Origin: an uncultured bacterium
GTDB taxonomy: Bacteria > Patescibacteriota > Minisyncoccia > Phycocordibacterales > UBA9973
NCBI GenBank assembly: GCA_903869975.1
Contig: CAIQBF010000012.1
Location: 1 to 10,168, forward strand
DNA: 10,168 nucleotides
Reading direction: 5' to 3'
The notes beneath the pieces are model-generated. The model was not told the origin of the DNA, ran no database searches, and worked only from the letters and a program-made list of their open reading frames with translations. A program made the translations under genes and the position numbers. Shown piece after piece: positions 1 through 7,434 of this stretch; the first letter of the stretch is position 1, and each line of letters opens with the position of its first letter.

Positions 1-90
1 GCGCTCGTGAACGAACTTGTGTTTGCTGCGAATGAAGGAGAAACTATAACCGTCGCCGATCAGGTGGTGCAGATTCGCGTACAGAAATAA
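1..90 (+). CDS. 3' end of an unidentified gene (29 C-terminal residues)
   Basis: Frame 1 is open from the window edge and ends with TAA at 88-90, giving a 29-residue tail that begins ALVNELVF and ends VQIRVQK. It alternates a short helical stretch with a likely beta strand (ETITVADQ, VVQIRV), as would suit the last strand of a globular domain. The HAD-like gene starts two bases after this stop, so the two genes are probably co-transcribed. The fragment is too short to name. The tail resembles the final strand of many ATPase or protease C-termini, but I see no diagnostic motif. Confidence 0.6.
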   Translation, partial: ALVNELVFAANEGETITVADQVVQIRVQK

Positions 91-91
91 T

Positions 92-577
92 ATGAAAGAT
101 ACCCGGCTCATCATGTTTGATTTCGATGGAGTGCTGGTAAACACGTGCAGCTCTCTGTCGCGGGAATCGCGGATACCTGCTGAGCTGAAAGATGTGGTTC
201 GAGAACTCAGTGCGTCATTTTCGCTTGCTATTGTTTCGTCGACGCCATCGCCCGCGATTGCGGAGATTCTTGAGAAAGAGGGCTTGCGTGAGTGTTTTAC
301 CGAGATTCTCGGGGCTGATGTGCATACGAGCAAAGTCATCAAGATTCAGTCGCTACTCGATAGCTATCACTGTGCGCCCGAGAAGACTGTTTTGATTACT
401 GATACGACCGGAGATATTGGAGAGGCTCGGGCGGCGGGGGTTGCTTCGATTGCTGTGTCCTGGGGTTTCCATGGAAAAGACAAGCTTCAGAAGGCGAATC
501 CCTATGCCGTGGTCGATACGGTACCTGAGCTTTTGGGCTCTATACGGGGATTTTTTGCCGAGAGTGCGATACAATAG
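92..577 (+). CDS. small HAD-superfamily hydrolase (phosphatase-like, minimal cap)
   Basis: The 161-residue protein carries the haloacid dehalogenase motifs in order. Motif I is DFDGV, with the predicted nucleophile D10 and acid/base D12. Motif II is the IVSST stretch (Ser/Thr at 49-51). A probable motif III lysine is K81. Motif IV is the TDTTGDIGEARAAG segment, with D104 and D108 as metal-binding acids. Only about 20-25 residues separate motif I from the core helix, so the usual alpha-helical cap is reduced or absent. That would leave an open active site suited to larger substrates. The layout resembles phosphoglycolate-phosphatase-like (HAD_2) proteins, but the substrate cannot be read from sequence. 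ATG at 92 is the natural start because motif I follows ten codons in. No Shine-Dalgarno is present. It lies 2 bases after the upstream stop and 4 bases before the next start. Confidence 0.85.
   Translation: MKDTRLIMFDFDGVLVNTCSSLSRESRIPAELKDVVRELSASFSLAIVSSTPSPAIAEILEKEGLRECFTEILGADVHTSKVIKIQSLLDSYHCAPEKTVLITDTTGDIGEARAAGVASIAVSWGFHGKDKLQKANPYAVVDTVPELLGSIRGFFAESAIQ
570..575 (+). promoter_or_regulatory. possible -10 box (TACAAT) just upstream of the 582 start
   Basis: TACAAT matches the -10 consensus at five of six positions and ends 6 bases before ATG 582. A transcript started at the usual distance would be leaderless or nearly so. No good -35 lies 17 bases upstream, and the hexamer sits inside the end of the preceding gene, so a chance match is possible. 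Confidence 0.22.
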
Positions 578-581
578 CCCT

Positions 582-1187
582 ATGGACGAAGATCGAGCCG
601 CGCGCATAGAGGAGGGTATTGAGCTCTTGAGCGACCAGCTGACCAAGGTGGAAGGTATGGCTGGGGTCTTTTTGCCGGCGCTCAAAGGTTTCCGACGGGA
701 CCTTTCCCTCGCAGCGCAAGAAAATCCAAAATATTTTTTTGCGGATTTTCGTAACACTGCTTCGATTATTGGCGTGCCGCCTCTCAGGGATGGCAGCAGC
801 TTTTCAGATCTCCATAAGATGCTTTCGCTTGCCGAGGATGCTATTGATGGGGTTATTCGTATCAAGAATCCTCCGCTTGGACCGAGTACTCTTATTCGCG
901 AAAAAGTTTTGTCTGAAATGGATATGGTGCATCGGAATCTTGCCGATGTCGCAGATACGTCACACCGTTTGTACGAAGCCATCCAGGCTGCTTCGTTTGA
1001 GTTTGATGTTTTTAATTCAAAGAACATTGACGGTGATTTCATCGAAGGGAATATTCTTTTCGATCGTGATGCGCTCAATCTTTCAATGGTCACGGCTCGT
1101 GCCATTGCTGAGCGGGCGGTTCGGCTTGATATTGATCTCATGCAGTCTCGGCATGCTCTTGAAACGGGGATAGAAGTGCGAAAGTAA
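582..1187 (+). CDS. unrecognised helical cytoplasmic protein
   Basis: This is a 201-residue protein I cannot assign to a family. It has no signal peptide, membrane segment, cysteine or tryptophan. Most of it should be alpha-helical, with amphipathic stretches around residues 4-25, 76-93, 103-140 and 166-195. A short loop-rich section around 58-73 and the PPLGPS turn near 97-102 break the helices. The acidic N-terminus (MDEDRAARIEEG) and heptad-like Leu/Ile spacing suggest a helical bundle or oligomeric scaffold. The frame is open upstream to 417, but that would overlap the HAD gene by 160 bases. ATG 582, four bases after the HAD stop, is the better start, and the composition becomes protein-like only from there. 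Its stop overlaps the next start by one base (TAATG), suggesting translational coupling with the hydrolase gene. Function unknown. Confidence 0.8.
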   Translation: MDEDRAARIEEGIELLSDQLTKVEGMAGVFLPALKGFRRDLSLAAQENPKYFFADFRNTASIIGVPPLRDGSSFSDLHKMLSLAEDAIDGVIRIKNPPLGPSTLIREKVLSEMDMVHRNLADVADTSHRLYEAIQAASFEFDVFNSKNIDGDFIEGNILFDRDALNLSMVTARAIAERAVRLDIDLMQSRHALETGIEVRK

Positions 1188-1768
1188 TGAGTCATATGAA
1201 AACTCCTCGTGTATTTTTGGTGCATGGTTTTGGGGGAACTCCGAATGGCGGGTGGCGCCCATGGCTTATGGACAAGCTCGCGCGTCTCGATGTGTATGCT
1301 TGTGCGCTGCCTATGCCGAGTCCTGATGAGCCAGCGCTTCATGCTTGGGTGGAGGAGATCGGGCGCGCCATCGGCGCGCCCGATGAAAGCGTTTTCCTCG
1401 TAGGGCATAGTCTCGGAGTTCCTGCTGTTCTGCACTACCTTGCGACCCTTCCAGCGGGTTCAAGAATCGGAGGAGCCTTCCTTGTTTCAGGACCGATACG
1501 GCTTTCTGACCATGAGCGGTATGCAAAAATCGCTTCATTTTTTACACCGCCAGCTGACCTTGTCCTCGCCCAAAAAGCATGTGCTCATTTTACGGTAATC
1601 CATGGAGACAATGATCCCGTTGTTCCATTTTCCGATGGAGAAGAGTTCGCCCGAGAGCTTTCCTGTGAGCTGATTTCAATACCAAATGGTGGGCATCTCA
1701 ATGGCTCGGCTGGCTGGAGAGAATTGCCGCAGCTGCTTGAACAGATTTCTCGTGTACTTCCTGCATAG
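1187..1768 (+). CDS. RBBP9/YdeN-like alpha/beta serine hydrolase
   Basis: The 193-residue protein has the compact alpha/beta-hydrolase layout of the RBBP9/YdeN family. The N-terminal strand and oxyanion region are VFLVHGFGGTP (9-19). The nucleophile elbow is GHSLG with S75, the acid is D143 in HGDNDPVVP, and the general base is H170 in NGGHLN. The whole triad is therefore intact. Family members are about 180-200 residues, so it is full length. The natural substrate is unknown; RBBP9 relatives act as serine hydrolases on peptides or esters. ATG 1187 overlaps the upstream stop by one base, and an in-frame ATG at 1196 is an alternative. Either keeps the whole fold. Codons around 1358-1384 contain a perfect hairpin. 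Confidence 0.88.
   Translation: MSHMKTPRVFLVHGFGGTPNGGWRPWLMDKLARLDVYACALPMPSPDEPALHAWVEEIGRAIGAPDESVFLVGHSLGVPAVLHYLATLPAGSRIGGAFLVSGPIRLSDHERYAKIASFFTPPADLVLAQKACAHFTVIHGDNDPVVPFSDGEEFARELSCELISIPNGGHLNGSAGWRELPQLLEQISRVLPA
1358..1384 (+). repeat. perfect 12-bp inverted repeat inside the hydrolase gene
   Basis: Bases 1358-1369 (ATCGGGCGCGCC) are the exact reverse complement of 1373-1384 (GGCGCGCCCGAT), separated by the 3-base loop ATC. The stem is very GC-rich and contains GGCGCGCC twice. It encodes residues IGRAIGAPD, on a surface helix and turn before the nucleophile strand. No T tract follows, so it is not a terminator. Confidence 0.9.
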
Positions 1769-1772
1769 TATC

Positions 1773-1778
1773 TACAAT
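1773..1778 (+). promoter_or_regulatory. possible -10 box (TACAAT) before recO
   Basis: TACAAT lies in the 14-base gap between the hydrolase stop and the recO start and ends 4 bases before ATG 1783. It is the same hexamer as that before the 582 start. No convincing -35 is seen, and the spacing to ATG is a little short even for a leaderless message. Confidence 0.2.
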
Positions 1779-1782
1779 CGCG

Positions 1783-2370
1783 ATGCATCATATTTACCAC
1801 ACCGAAGCATTTATTCTCGGTAGTCGTCCAAAAGGGGAGGACTCTAAGATTCTTATCGTGTATACGCGCGAACTCGGACTTATCTATGCTCACGCGCAAG
1901 GAGTTCGCAAACTTTCTTCCAAGCTTCGCTATGTGCTTTCTGATTTTGCGCGAGTGAATCTCGATCTTGTACGAGGCAAGGAGATATGGCGCGTGACGAC
2001 TGCGACGCCTGTGCATTCATATGCCGTACTCCGAAAGGCACGCGAGAGCGAGCGCATTCTCGCACGCATCGCCTCGCTTCTTATGCGTCTCGTGGCAGGG
2101 GAGGAGGCCAACCACGAAGTCTATGCCACGCTTGCGCGAACCTACGACTTACTTGAAACTGCAGGTGTAAACACAGAGGATTATCGTGCGCTTGAATTAC
2201 TCGCTGTCGCGCGTATTCTTACCTCGCTTGGATATTTATCTCGTGCCTTGCCGGGTATTGTTTCTGAACCCGGACAGGAGGAGGTAATTCCGATCGAATT
2301 TTCCGATATTGCGTATCAGCATCGTCTTATCCGGGATATCAACCAAGCCCTTGCCGCCAGCCAGCTCTAA
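1783..2370 (+). CDS. recO: RecO, recombination mediator (short form without zinc motif)
   Basis: RecO helps load RecA onto SSB-coated single-stranded DNA with RecR and anneals complementary strands in the RecF pathway. The N-terminal OB fold is recognisable: TEAFILGSRPKGEDSKIL (7-24), then TRELGLIYAHAQGVRKLSSKLR (28-49, containing the family-typical G..A.GVRK.SSKL signature), followed by a helical C-terminal part. The first 80 residues align in style with RecO N-domains. At 195 residues it is shorter than typical RecO (about 240), and it contains no cysteine, so the C-terminal zinc-binding motif of some RecO proteins is absent. The reading frame is clean and the end is a TAA, so this looks like a naturally short form rather than a truncation. 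No Shine-Dalgarno precedes the ATG. Confidence 0.85.
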   Translation: MHHIYHTEAFILGSRPKGEDSKILIVYTRELGLIYAHAQGVRKLSSKLRYVLSDFARVNLDLVRGKEIWRVTTATPVHSYAVLRKARESERILARIASLLMRLVAGEEANHEVYATLARTYDLLETAGVNTEDYRALELLAVARILTSLGYLSRALPGIVSEPGQEEVIPIEFSDIAYQHRLIRDINQALAASQL

Positions 2371-2374
2371 GGTG

Positions 2375-2383
2375 TGCTAAAAT
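2375..2383 (+). promoter_or_regulatory. candidate extended -10 promoter for the surface-protein gene
   Basis: TGCTAAAAT is an extended -10 (TG, one base, then TAAAAT) in the 22-base gap after recO. The hexamer ends 9 bases before ATG 2393, so a transcript would begin about 2-3 bases before the start codon. No -35 with proper spacing is seen, which is tolerated with an extended -10. The purine run GGAGAGG at 2384-2390 directly follows and is the only Shine-Dalgarno-like stretch before any gene here, but it ends only 2 bases from the ATG. Confidence 0.38.
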
Positions 2384-2392
2384 GGAGAGGTT

Positions 2393-4330
2393 ATGGCCCT
2401 TGACCCAAAAGAGCACTATTCAAATGAAGTTCATAACCTTGATGATGTAAATTCAAGGTTGTATCGTCGTGATTTGGCTGACCGTAAGGGTAAGCGTATC
2501 GACTCACTGCATTATAAGCCGGTTCCAGTGCAGGCAGATTGGACCTCGCCGAAAGATACTCCTCAAAAATCAAAAAAAGAGGATCGCGAGCGACCTTCAG
2601 TGTTTAAGAAATTTTTCTACTTTTCATTGTCTTTTGCCGGCATTGCCGTTATTTTTGCGGCGATCATGTTCCTGACGGGCGGAAATACTGTTTCTAATAC
2701 CGATATTGAGATCAATGTCCTCGGTACTTCTTTTGCTTCAGGAGGGGAAGAACTTCCGTTGCAAGTCGAGATTGTAAACAAGAATCAGAGCACTCTTGAG
2801 CTTGCTGACCTCTTTGTTGAGTACAACAAGGGTGGTGATTCAACTAGTGGCGCAAAGCACGTGCGCGAGCTTAATTCTCTTGGCACTATCACGGCCGGCA
2901 AGACGATCACCAAGAGTCTTTTTGTAACTTTGTATGGACAGGAAGGCAGCGTACAGGATGTTACGTTTACTCTCCAGTACCGCCTCCGCGGATCAAACGC
3001 GATTTTCGTCAAAAAGAATGTGTTCCCGGTTACTATCAATTCAGCACCGGTAGCACTCTCTGTTGAAGCGCCATCTTCTGTTACGCCGAATCAGACAATG
3101 ACTTTTACCGTGAAGACGGTTTCGAACGCCAAGAACCCACTCTCCGGTATGCTGCTGCGCGTCGATTATCCGAATGGCTTCAAGTTTGAAAAGGCAGTTC
3201 CGTCTCCTGATGCGTACACCAATGTCTGGAAACTTGGCGATCTTGCCCCTGGAGCGGAACGTGAAATTGTGATTACGGGAACGGTGTATGGCACCGATGG
3301 TGAGGATCGTGCTTTCCACGTATATACAGGATCTGCGAGCGCAAATGACAGCACCAAGATCGGCGTCACCTATAATTCGATGCTTTCTACTATTGCGCTC
3401 GTTAAGCCGTTCCTTTCTGCGAATCTTGCACTCAATGGATCAAGCGATGCGACTATTCCCGTGGATAGTGCAAGTACAGTGAGCGGTACTATTCGGTACT
3501 CGAACAATCTTTCAACACAGGTTACGAATGCAGAGATTACGCTTGCTTTGTCGGGGAATGCGCTCGATCCAGCTGGGGTGAGCGCTCAGGATGGATTCTA
3601 TGATTCATCGAGAAAGATTATTATTTGGAATGGGACGACTGATAAGAATCTTGCTTCTATACAGCCGGGCGACCAGGGGACACTTTCGTTTACCCTCACT
3701 GTATTGCCGCTCCTATCGGCGAGCTCTCCTGTTTCGTCGCCGTCGATAAAGCTCGCAGTGAGTATTAAGGGCACTCAACCGCAGGAAGGGGGTACGGCAA
3801 GCGAAGTGAAGAATTTTGAAACGCACACCGCCGTAGTCAGTTCTGATCTTGGATTTGCAGCAAATGCGTTCTACGCGTCAGGCCCGTTTTCTAATACAGG
3901 GTCTATTCCTCCTAAGGCAGGAACTCCGACAACCTATACTATTACTTGGAGTGTTACGAATTCCTCGAATCCGCTTGCAACGGCTCTTGCAACAGCAGCG
4001 CTCCCTCCGTACGTTGACTGGGTTGGTACTATATCACCTACGACCGCGCCGCTTACCTTTGACCCAGGAGCGCGTACTGTTCGATGGAATATAGGTTCTG
4101 TTCCTCCGGGTACGGGGCTTTCTGGTCCCTCGAAGAGTGTCTCATTCCAGGTTCGCCTCAATCCGTCAACATCACAGGTTGGCAGTATCCCAAAACTCGT
4201 GCTCGATACGGCTGTAACCGCTCGGGATACATTCACTGGAGAGGCACTGACCATGACGCGTCCGGCAGTATCCACTGTTCTTGAAAATGACGGCGGATTT
4301 TCTTCCGGGGGAGGAATAGTTACAAATTAG
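2393..4330 (+). CDS. membrane-anchored extracellular protein with repeated beta-sandwich modules
   Basis: This 645-residue protein has a charged cytoplasmic N-terminus (1-73, rich in Lys, Arg, Asp, Glu), one transmembrane helix at about 75-95 (FFYFSLSFAGIAVIFAAIMF) and a long Thr/Ser/Asn/Val-rich extracellular part. The positive residues just before the helix favour an N-in, C-out orientation. The outer part looks like four modules of about 110-150 residues. Three end in a related signature: WKLGDLAPG (279-287), IWNGTTDKNLASIQPG (411-426) and WNIGSVPPG (565-573), each followed by an alternating strand such as REIVITGTV or KSVSFQVRL. A weaker copy is LNSLGTITAG (160-169). This suits an Ig-like or DUF11-like fold. 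There is no cysteine, so no disulfides. The C-terminus is Gly/Ser-rich with no LPxTG-type sorting signal. A role in cell-surface structure or contact with a host or partner cell is inference. Confidence 0.8.
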   Translation: MALDPKEHYSNEVHNLDDVNSRLYRRDLADRKGKRIDSLHYKPVPVQADWTSPKDTPQKSKKEDRERPSVFKKFFYFSLSFAGIAVIFAAIMFLTGGNTVSNTDIEINVLGTSFASGGEELPLQVEIVNKNQSTLELADLFVEYNKGGDSTSGAKHVRELNSLGTITAGKTITKSLFVTLYGQEGSVQDVTFTLQYRLRGSNAIFVKKNVFPVTINSAPVALSVEAPSSVTPNQTMTFTVKTVSNAKNPLSGMLLRVDYPNGFKFEKAVPSPDAYTNVWKLGDLAPGAEREIVITGTVYGTDGEDRAFHVYTGSASANDSTKIGVTYNSMLSTIALVKPFLSANLALNGSSDATIPVDSASTVSGTIRYSNNLSTQVTNAEITLALSGNALDPAGVSAQDGFYDSSRKIIIWNGTTDKNLASIQPGDQGTLSFTLTVLPLLSASSPVSSPSIKLAVSIKGTQPQEGGTASEVKNFETHTAVVSSDLGFAANAFYASGPFSNTGSIPPKAGTPTTYTITWSVTNSSNPLATALATAALPPYVDWVGTISPTTAPLTFDPGARTVRWNIGSVPPGTGLSGPSKSVSFQVRLNPSTSQVGSIPKLVLDTAVTARDTFTGEALTMTRPAVSTVLENDGGFSSGGGIVTN

Positions 4331-4355
4331 CCTGGAATATGTTAGAAAGTACTCT

Positions 4356-5702
4356 ATGAAAGACGACACATTGATGGACAAGATTCAGTCGCTTGCGAAG
4401 CGCCGCGGGTTTATATACCAGGGGTCTGAGATTTATGGCGGCCTTGCCGGCACGTGGGACTACGGTCCTCTTGGTGTCGCGCTCAAGAACAACATCAAGG
4501 AATCGTGGCGTAAGAAATTCATTTCGTCTCGGAACGATATGTACGAAGTTGACGCAGCCATTCTCATGAATCCAAAAGTTTGGGAGACGAGCGGCCATGT
4601 ATCCGGCTTTAGCGACCCGCTCGTGGAGTGTCCAAAATGCAAGAATCGGTACCGCGAAGACCAGGTGGAAGACTCAGTGAAATTCCCTGGCAAAAAACAG
4701 TGCCTTCATTGCGGTGAAATCCTCGGAGCCGCACGTCAGTTTAATATGATGTTCGCCACAAAGATTGGAGCGGTAGAAGACAGTGCTGCAACTGTATACC
4801 TCCGTCCTGAGACTGCTGCGGGTATGTTTGTAAATTTCAAAAATATCGTAGACAGCTTCCACCCAAAACTTCCGTTTGGTATGGCGCAGATCGGCAAGGC
4901 ATTTCGTAACGAGATCACTCCGCGAGACTTTGTGTTCCGCGTACGAGAATTTGAACAGATGGAAATCGAGTATTTTGTGAAGCCGGAAGAATGGGCAGAG
5001 CATTTTGCATCGCTCAAGAGCCGCATGCTTGAATGGATGGAAGAACTCGGTATCGACATGCAAAAAGTGCACGAGCTTGAAGTCGCGCCGAGTGACCTCG
5101 CGCATTATTCAAAGCGCACGGTAGATTTTGAGTTTGATTTTCCGTTTGGACGCAAGGAACTGTACGGGCTTGCGTATCGTACTGACTTTGATCTCTCGAG
5201 TCATTCGAGGGGATCAAGCGTGGAGCTTTCGTATCAAGACGAAGAATCTAAATCCAAGATAGTGCCGCATGTTATCGAGCCTTCGTTTGGTGTCGATCGC
5301 AGCGTGCTCGCATTGCTCGCCTCTGTATACGCAGAGGAGGAAAAGGAAGGGGATGTCCGCTCGTATCTGAAATTCAAGCCTTCTATTGCTCCAATACTTT
5401 GTGCCGTCAGCCCACTGCTCAAAAATAAGCCTGCTTTAGTAGAAAAGGCTCAGGCTGTCTACGGCATACTGAAAGCGGAATTCGGCCGGGTTACCTGGGA
5501 CGACAATGGCAACATTGGCAAGCGGTACCGCCGTCAGGATGAAATCGGAACACCCTGGTGTATCGTGATTGACTTCGATACTCTCGGCGAAGAGAACCCC
5601 GATAATAAAGACACCGTTACTGTCCGCGATCGCGATACTGGCGCTCAGAGCCGTGTTCCAATAGGTGGTATTTCAGCTTTTATTCGCTCCCGACTCTCGT
5701 AA
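4356..5702 (+). CDS. glyS: glycyl-tRNA synthetase, dimeric (alpha2) class II type
   Basis: The enzyme charges tRNA-Gly with glycine using ATP. The 448-residue chain is the single-polypeptide dimeric type rather than the separate alpha and beta subunits of many bacteria. The N-terminal part has SLAKRRGFIYQGSEIYGG (12-29) and WDYGPLG (34-40). The region after VWETSGHVSGFSDP (75-88) holds two CxxC pairs (C92/C95 and C116/C119), able to bind zinc. RPETAAGMF (150-158) and class II motif 2, FRNEITPRDFVFRVREFEQ (183-201), form the active site. Motif 3 is EPSFGVDR (308-315). The C-terminal 100 residues (from about 345) are the anticodon-binding domain. ATG 4356 is chosen; an internal ATG at 4374 is a possible alternative. 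The gene sits 25 bases after the surface-protein stop, with only weak SD-like sequence (GAAAG). The symbol glyQS is also used for this type. Confidence 0.96.
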   Translation: MKDDTLMDKIQSLAKRRGFIYQGSEIYGGLAGTWDYGPLGVALKNNIKESWRKKFISSRNDMYEVDAAILMNPKVWETSGHVSGFSDPLVECPKCKNRYREDQVEDSVKFPGKKQCLHCGEILGAARQFNMMFATKIGAVEDSAATVYLRPETAAGMFVNFKNIVDSFHPKLPFGMAQIGKAFRNEITPRDFVFRVREFEQMEIEYFVKPEEWAEHFASLKSRMLEWMEELGIDMQKVHELEVAPSDLAHYSKRTVDFEFDFPFGRKELYGLAYRTDFDLSSHSRGSSVELSYQDEESKSKIVPHVIEPSFGVDRSVLALLASVYAEEEKEGDVRSYLKFKPSIAPILCAVSPLLKNKPALVEKAQAVYGILKAEFGRVTWDDNGNIGKRYRRQDEIGTPWCIVIDFDTLGEENPDNKDTVTVRDRDTGAQSRVPIGGISAFIRSRLS

Positions 5703-5705
5703 TAT

Positions 5706-6137
5706 ATGGAAGAGGATACTAGAGAAAAAAAACAACTCATTCAGCTTTCTGTCGGCGTTTCCTCTTTCGGCTTTGCTACGCTTGTTTTTTGGATTATCAA
5801 TACGATTCATTTTTCGCATCACGACTCTATTCCAAGCTCTATCCTTCACACGACGCCGGTCATTTTCGTTTCCGATCTGCATGAAATTTTTGGGCCACTA
5901 GGGGCTGTTAGTATCCTCATCTCTGATCTTATTGTGTTTGTTTGGGTGGCTTTGATCGCGGTGTCCCTCTATGTGTCGCTCTATGTATCCAACAAGAATA
6001 ACCGAAACAAGGGCTTGGCACGCCGCCTGCTTATTGTTACTCTTATCTCAATCTCCATTCTGGCTCTTGACCTTGTAGCGTTCGGTATCGAACGGTACCG
6101 GGAGCGTCTAGCAGAGACCGCCGTCCTTATTTCTTAA
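5706..6137 (+). CDS. small three-helix membrane protein
   Basis: The 143-residue protein has a charged N-terminus (MEEDTREKK) and three hydrophobic segments at about 16-36, 65-94 and 106-127. A loop with several histidines (HFSHHD, 35-40) follows the first helix. A basic loop, NKNNRNKGLARR (97-108), lies between helices two and three and probably faces the cytoplasm. The fold is like many uncharacterised small membrane proteins of this group of bacteria, and I recognise no named family. A 12-base near-perfect tandem duplication at 5967-5990 encodes the SLYVSLYVS stretch of helix two. ATG 5706 comes 3 bases after the glyS stop with no Shine-Dalgarno, suggesting co-transcription with glyS. Confidence 0.75.
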   Translation: MEEDTREKKQLIQLSVGVSSFGFATLVFWIINTIHFSHHDSIPSSILHTTPVIFVSDLHEIFGPLGAVSILISDLIVFVWVALIAVSLYVSLYVSNKNNRNKGLARRLLIVTLISISILALDLVAFGIERYRERLAETAVLIS

Positions 6138-6153
6138 CCCTTTTTTACTTTTT

Positions 6154-7422
6154 ATGAACTACACCAGAACCAAGCTCAAGAACGGCCTTCGCGTTATAAC
6201 GGTGCCCATGAAAGACAATCCGACGGTCACAGTACTCGTACTCGTTGAGACTGGCTCAAAATATGAGACCAAGGAAAAGAACGGTATCTCGCACTTTCTC
6301 GAACACATGTGTTTCAAGGGGACAGAGAAGCGCTTGAGCGCGCATGCTATTAGCGCAGAGCTTGATGGTATTGGTTCACAGTACAATGCGTTTACTGGAC
6401 AGGAATACACTGGGTATTATGCCAAGAGCGATGCGACACATTTCAAAAAGATTTTTGACGTTGTGTCCGATATCTATCTCAATTCCACCTTTCCTGAACT
6501 TGAGATGCACAAAGAAAAAGGGGTGATCGTTGAAGAGATCAACATGTACGAAGACATGCCACACCGCCACGTACATGATCTTTTTGCGAGTCTTTTGTAC
6601 GGGGATCAGCCAGCTGGTTGGAATATCGCGGGATCGCGTGAGAACGTGCGTGCTATGACGCGTGAGGATTTTGTTGAATACAAGAAAGCTCACTATGTTC
6701 CAAAAGCAACGACGGTCATCGTAGCAGGTAAGGTCAAAGAGAAAGAAGTAGCAAAAGAGATCGAACGCGTGTTCGGTTCCCTTAAATCTACGCCAAAATC
6801 CGATAAGCTCCCGGTCAAAGATACTCAGTCTAAACCTGCAGCACTCGTCGAATACAAGAAGACCGACCAGACACACTTCGTGCTCGGCGTGCGCTCTTTT
6901 GACGCCTATGACAAGCGTAACGCGACACTTGCCGTGCTCGCGACGATTCTCGGCGGGGGAATGAGCTCGCGACTTTTTATCAAGCTCCGTGAGGAACTTG
7001 GCGTAGCGTATTATGTCCGCGCTTCAAATGATGCTTCAACCGACCACGGTACATTCCAGATTGCGGCTGGCGTTTCAAACGAACGCGTACAGGAAGTAGT
7101 CGGAGAAATACTCAAAGAATGCGCGCGATTCCGTACGGAACTCGTGCCGAAAGAAGAGCTGGCAAAAGCCAAGGAATATCTCGCTGGTAACATGAAGCTT
7201 GAGCTCGAATCGTCAGACGCTTGGGCCAATTTCTACGGAGGACAGGAGGTACAGCGCAAAAAGATCGAGCGTCCTGAGGACGTCGAGAAGCGCATTCGTA
7301 AAGTCACCGCCAAAGATATTCAGACTGTTGCGCGCGAAATTTTTGTAACGAAGAATCTCAACCTCGCCCTTATCGGTCCCTTTGAGGATGAAAAAGCTTT
7401 CTCGTCCAAGCTTTCCTTCTAA
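6154..7422 (+). CDS. M16-family zinc metallopeptidase (pitrilysin/processing-peptidase type)
   Basis: This 422-residue protein has the inverted zinc motif HFLEH (H47, E50, H51). E128 lies 76 residues after the motif, exactly as in the HxxEHx76E signature, so the active site looks intact: H47, H51 and E128 bind zinc and E50 is the catalytic base. The EEINMYEDMPHR region (127-138) is typical of subfamily M16B. The second half, from about residue 170, is the inactive homologous domain. It includes GGGMSSRLFIKLREELGVAYYV (267-288), whose Arg and Tyr are family-conserved substrate-contact residues. Length matches M16B proteins of about 410-430 residues, which act as homodimers or heterodimers forming a clam-shell chamber. 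There is no signal peptide, so it is probably cytoplasmic, degrading or trimming peptides. No inactive partner gene is next to it. It lies 16 bases after the membrane-protein stop, with a T-rich leader and no SD. Confidence 0.93.
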   Translation: MNYTRTKLKNGLRVITVPMKDNPTVTVLVLVETGSKYETKEKNGISHFLEHMCFKGTEKRLSAHAISAELDGIGSQYNAFTGQEYTGYYAKSDATHFKKIFDVVSDIYLNSTFPELEMHKEKGVIVEEINMYEDMPHRHVHDLFASLLYGDQPAGWNIAGSRENVRAMTREDFVEYKKAHYVPKATTVIVAGKVKEKEVAKEIERVFGSLKSTPKSDKLPVKDTQSKPAALVEYKKTDQTHFVLGVRSFDAYDKRNATLAVLATILGGGMSSRLFIKLREELGVAYYVRASNDASTDHGTFQIAAGVSNERVQEVVGEILKECARFRTELVPKEELAKAKEYLAGNMKLELESSDAWANFYGGQEVQRKKIERPEDVEKRIRKVTAKDIQTVAREIFVTKNLNLALIGPFEDEKAFSSKLSF

Positions 7423-7434
7423 TACCTTATCGCT

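Noticed and set aside
417..581. Upstream extension of the 201-residue protein
   Set aside because: It would overlap the HAD gene by about 160 bases in another frame, and the ATG at 582 lies where normal tight gene spacing begins.
353..1435. Long antisense open frame (360 residues) on the minus strand
   Set aside because: Its translation is dominated by Ser and Arg with no domain logic, and it lies opposite three genes, two of them with clear family motifs (HAD and RBBP9-like). It is a codon-usage shadow.
6142..6152. T-rich tract before the M16 gene as a possible terminator
   Set aside because: No stem directly precedes it. The nearest hairpin (CGTTCG/CGAACG, 6079-6094) is over 40 bases upstream, inside the previous gene.
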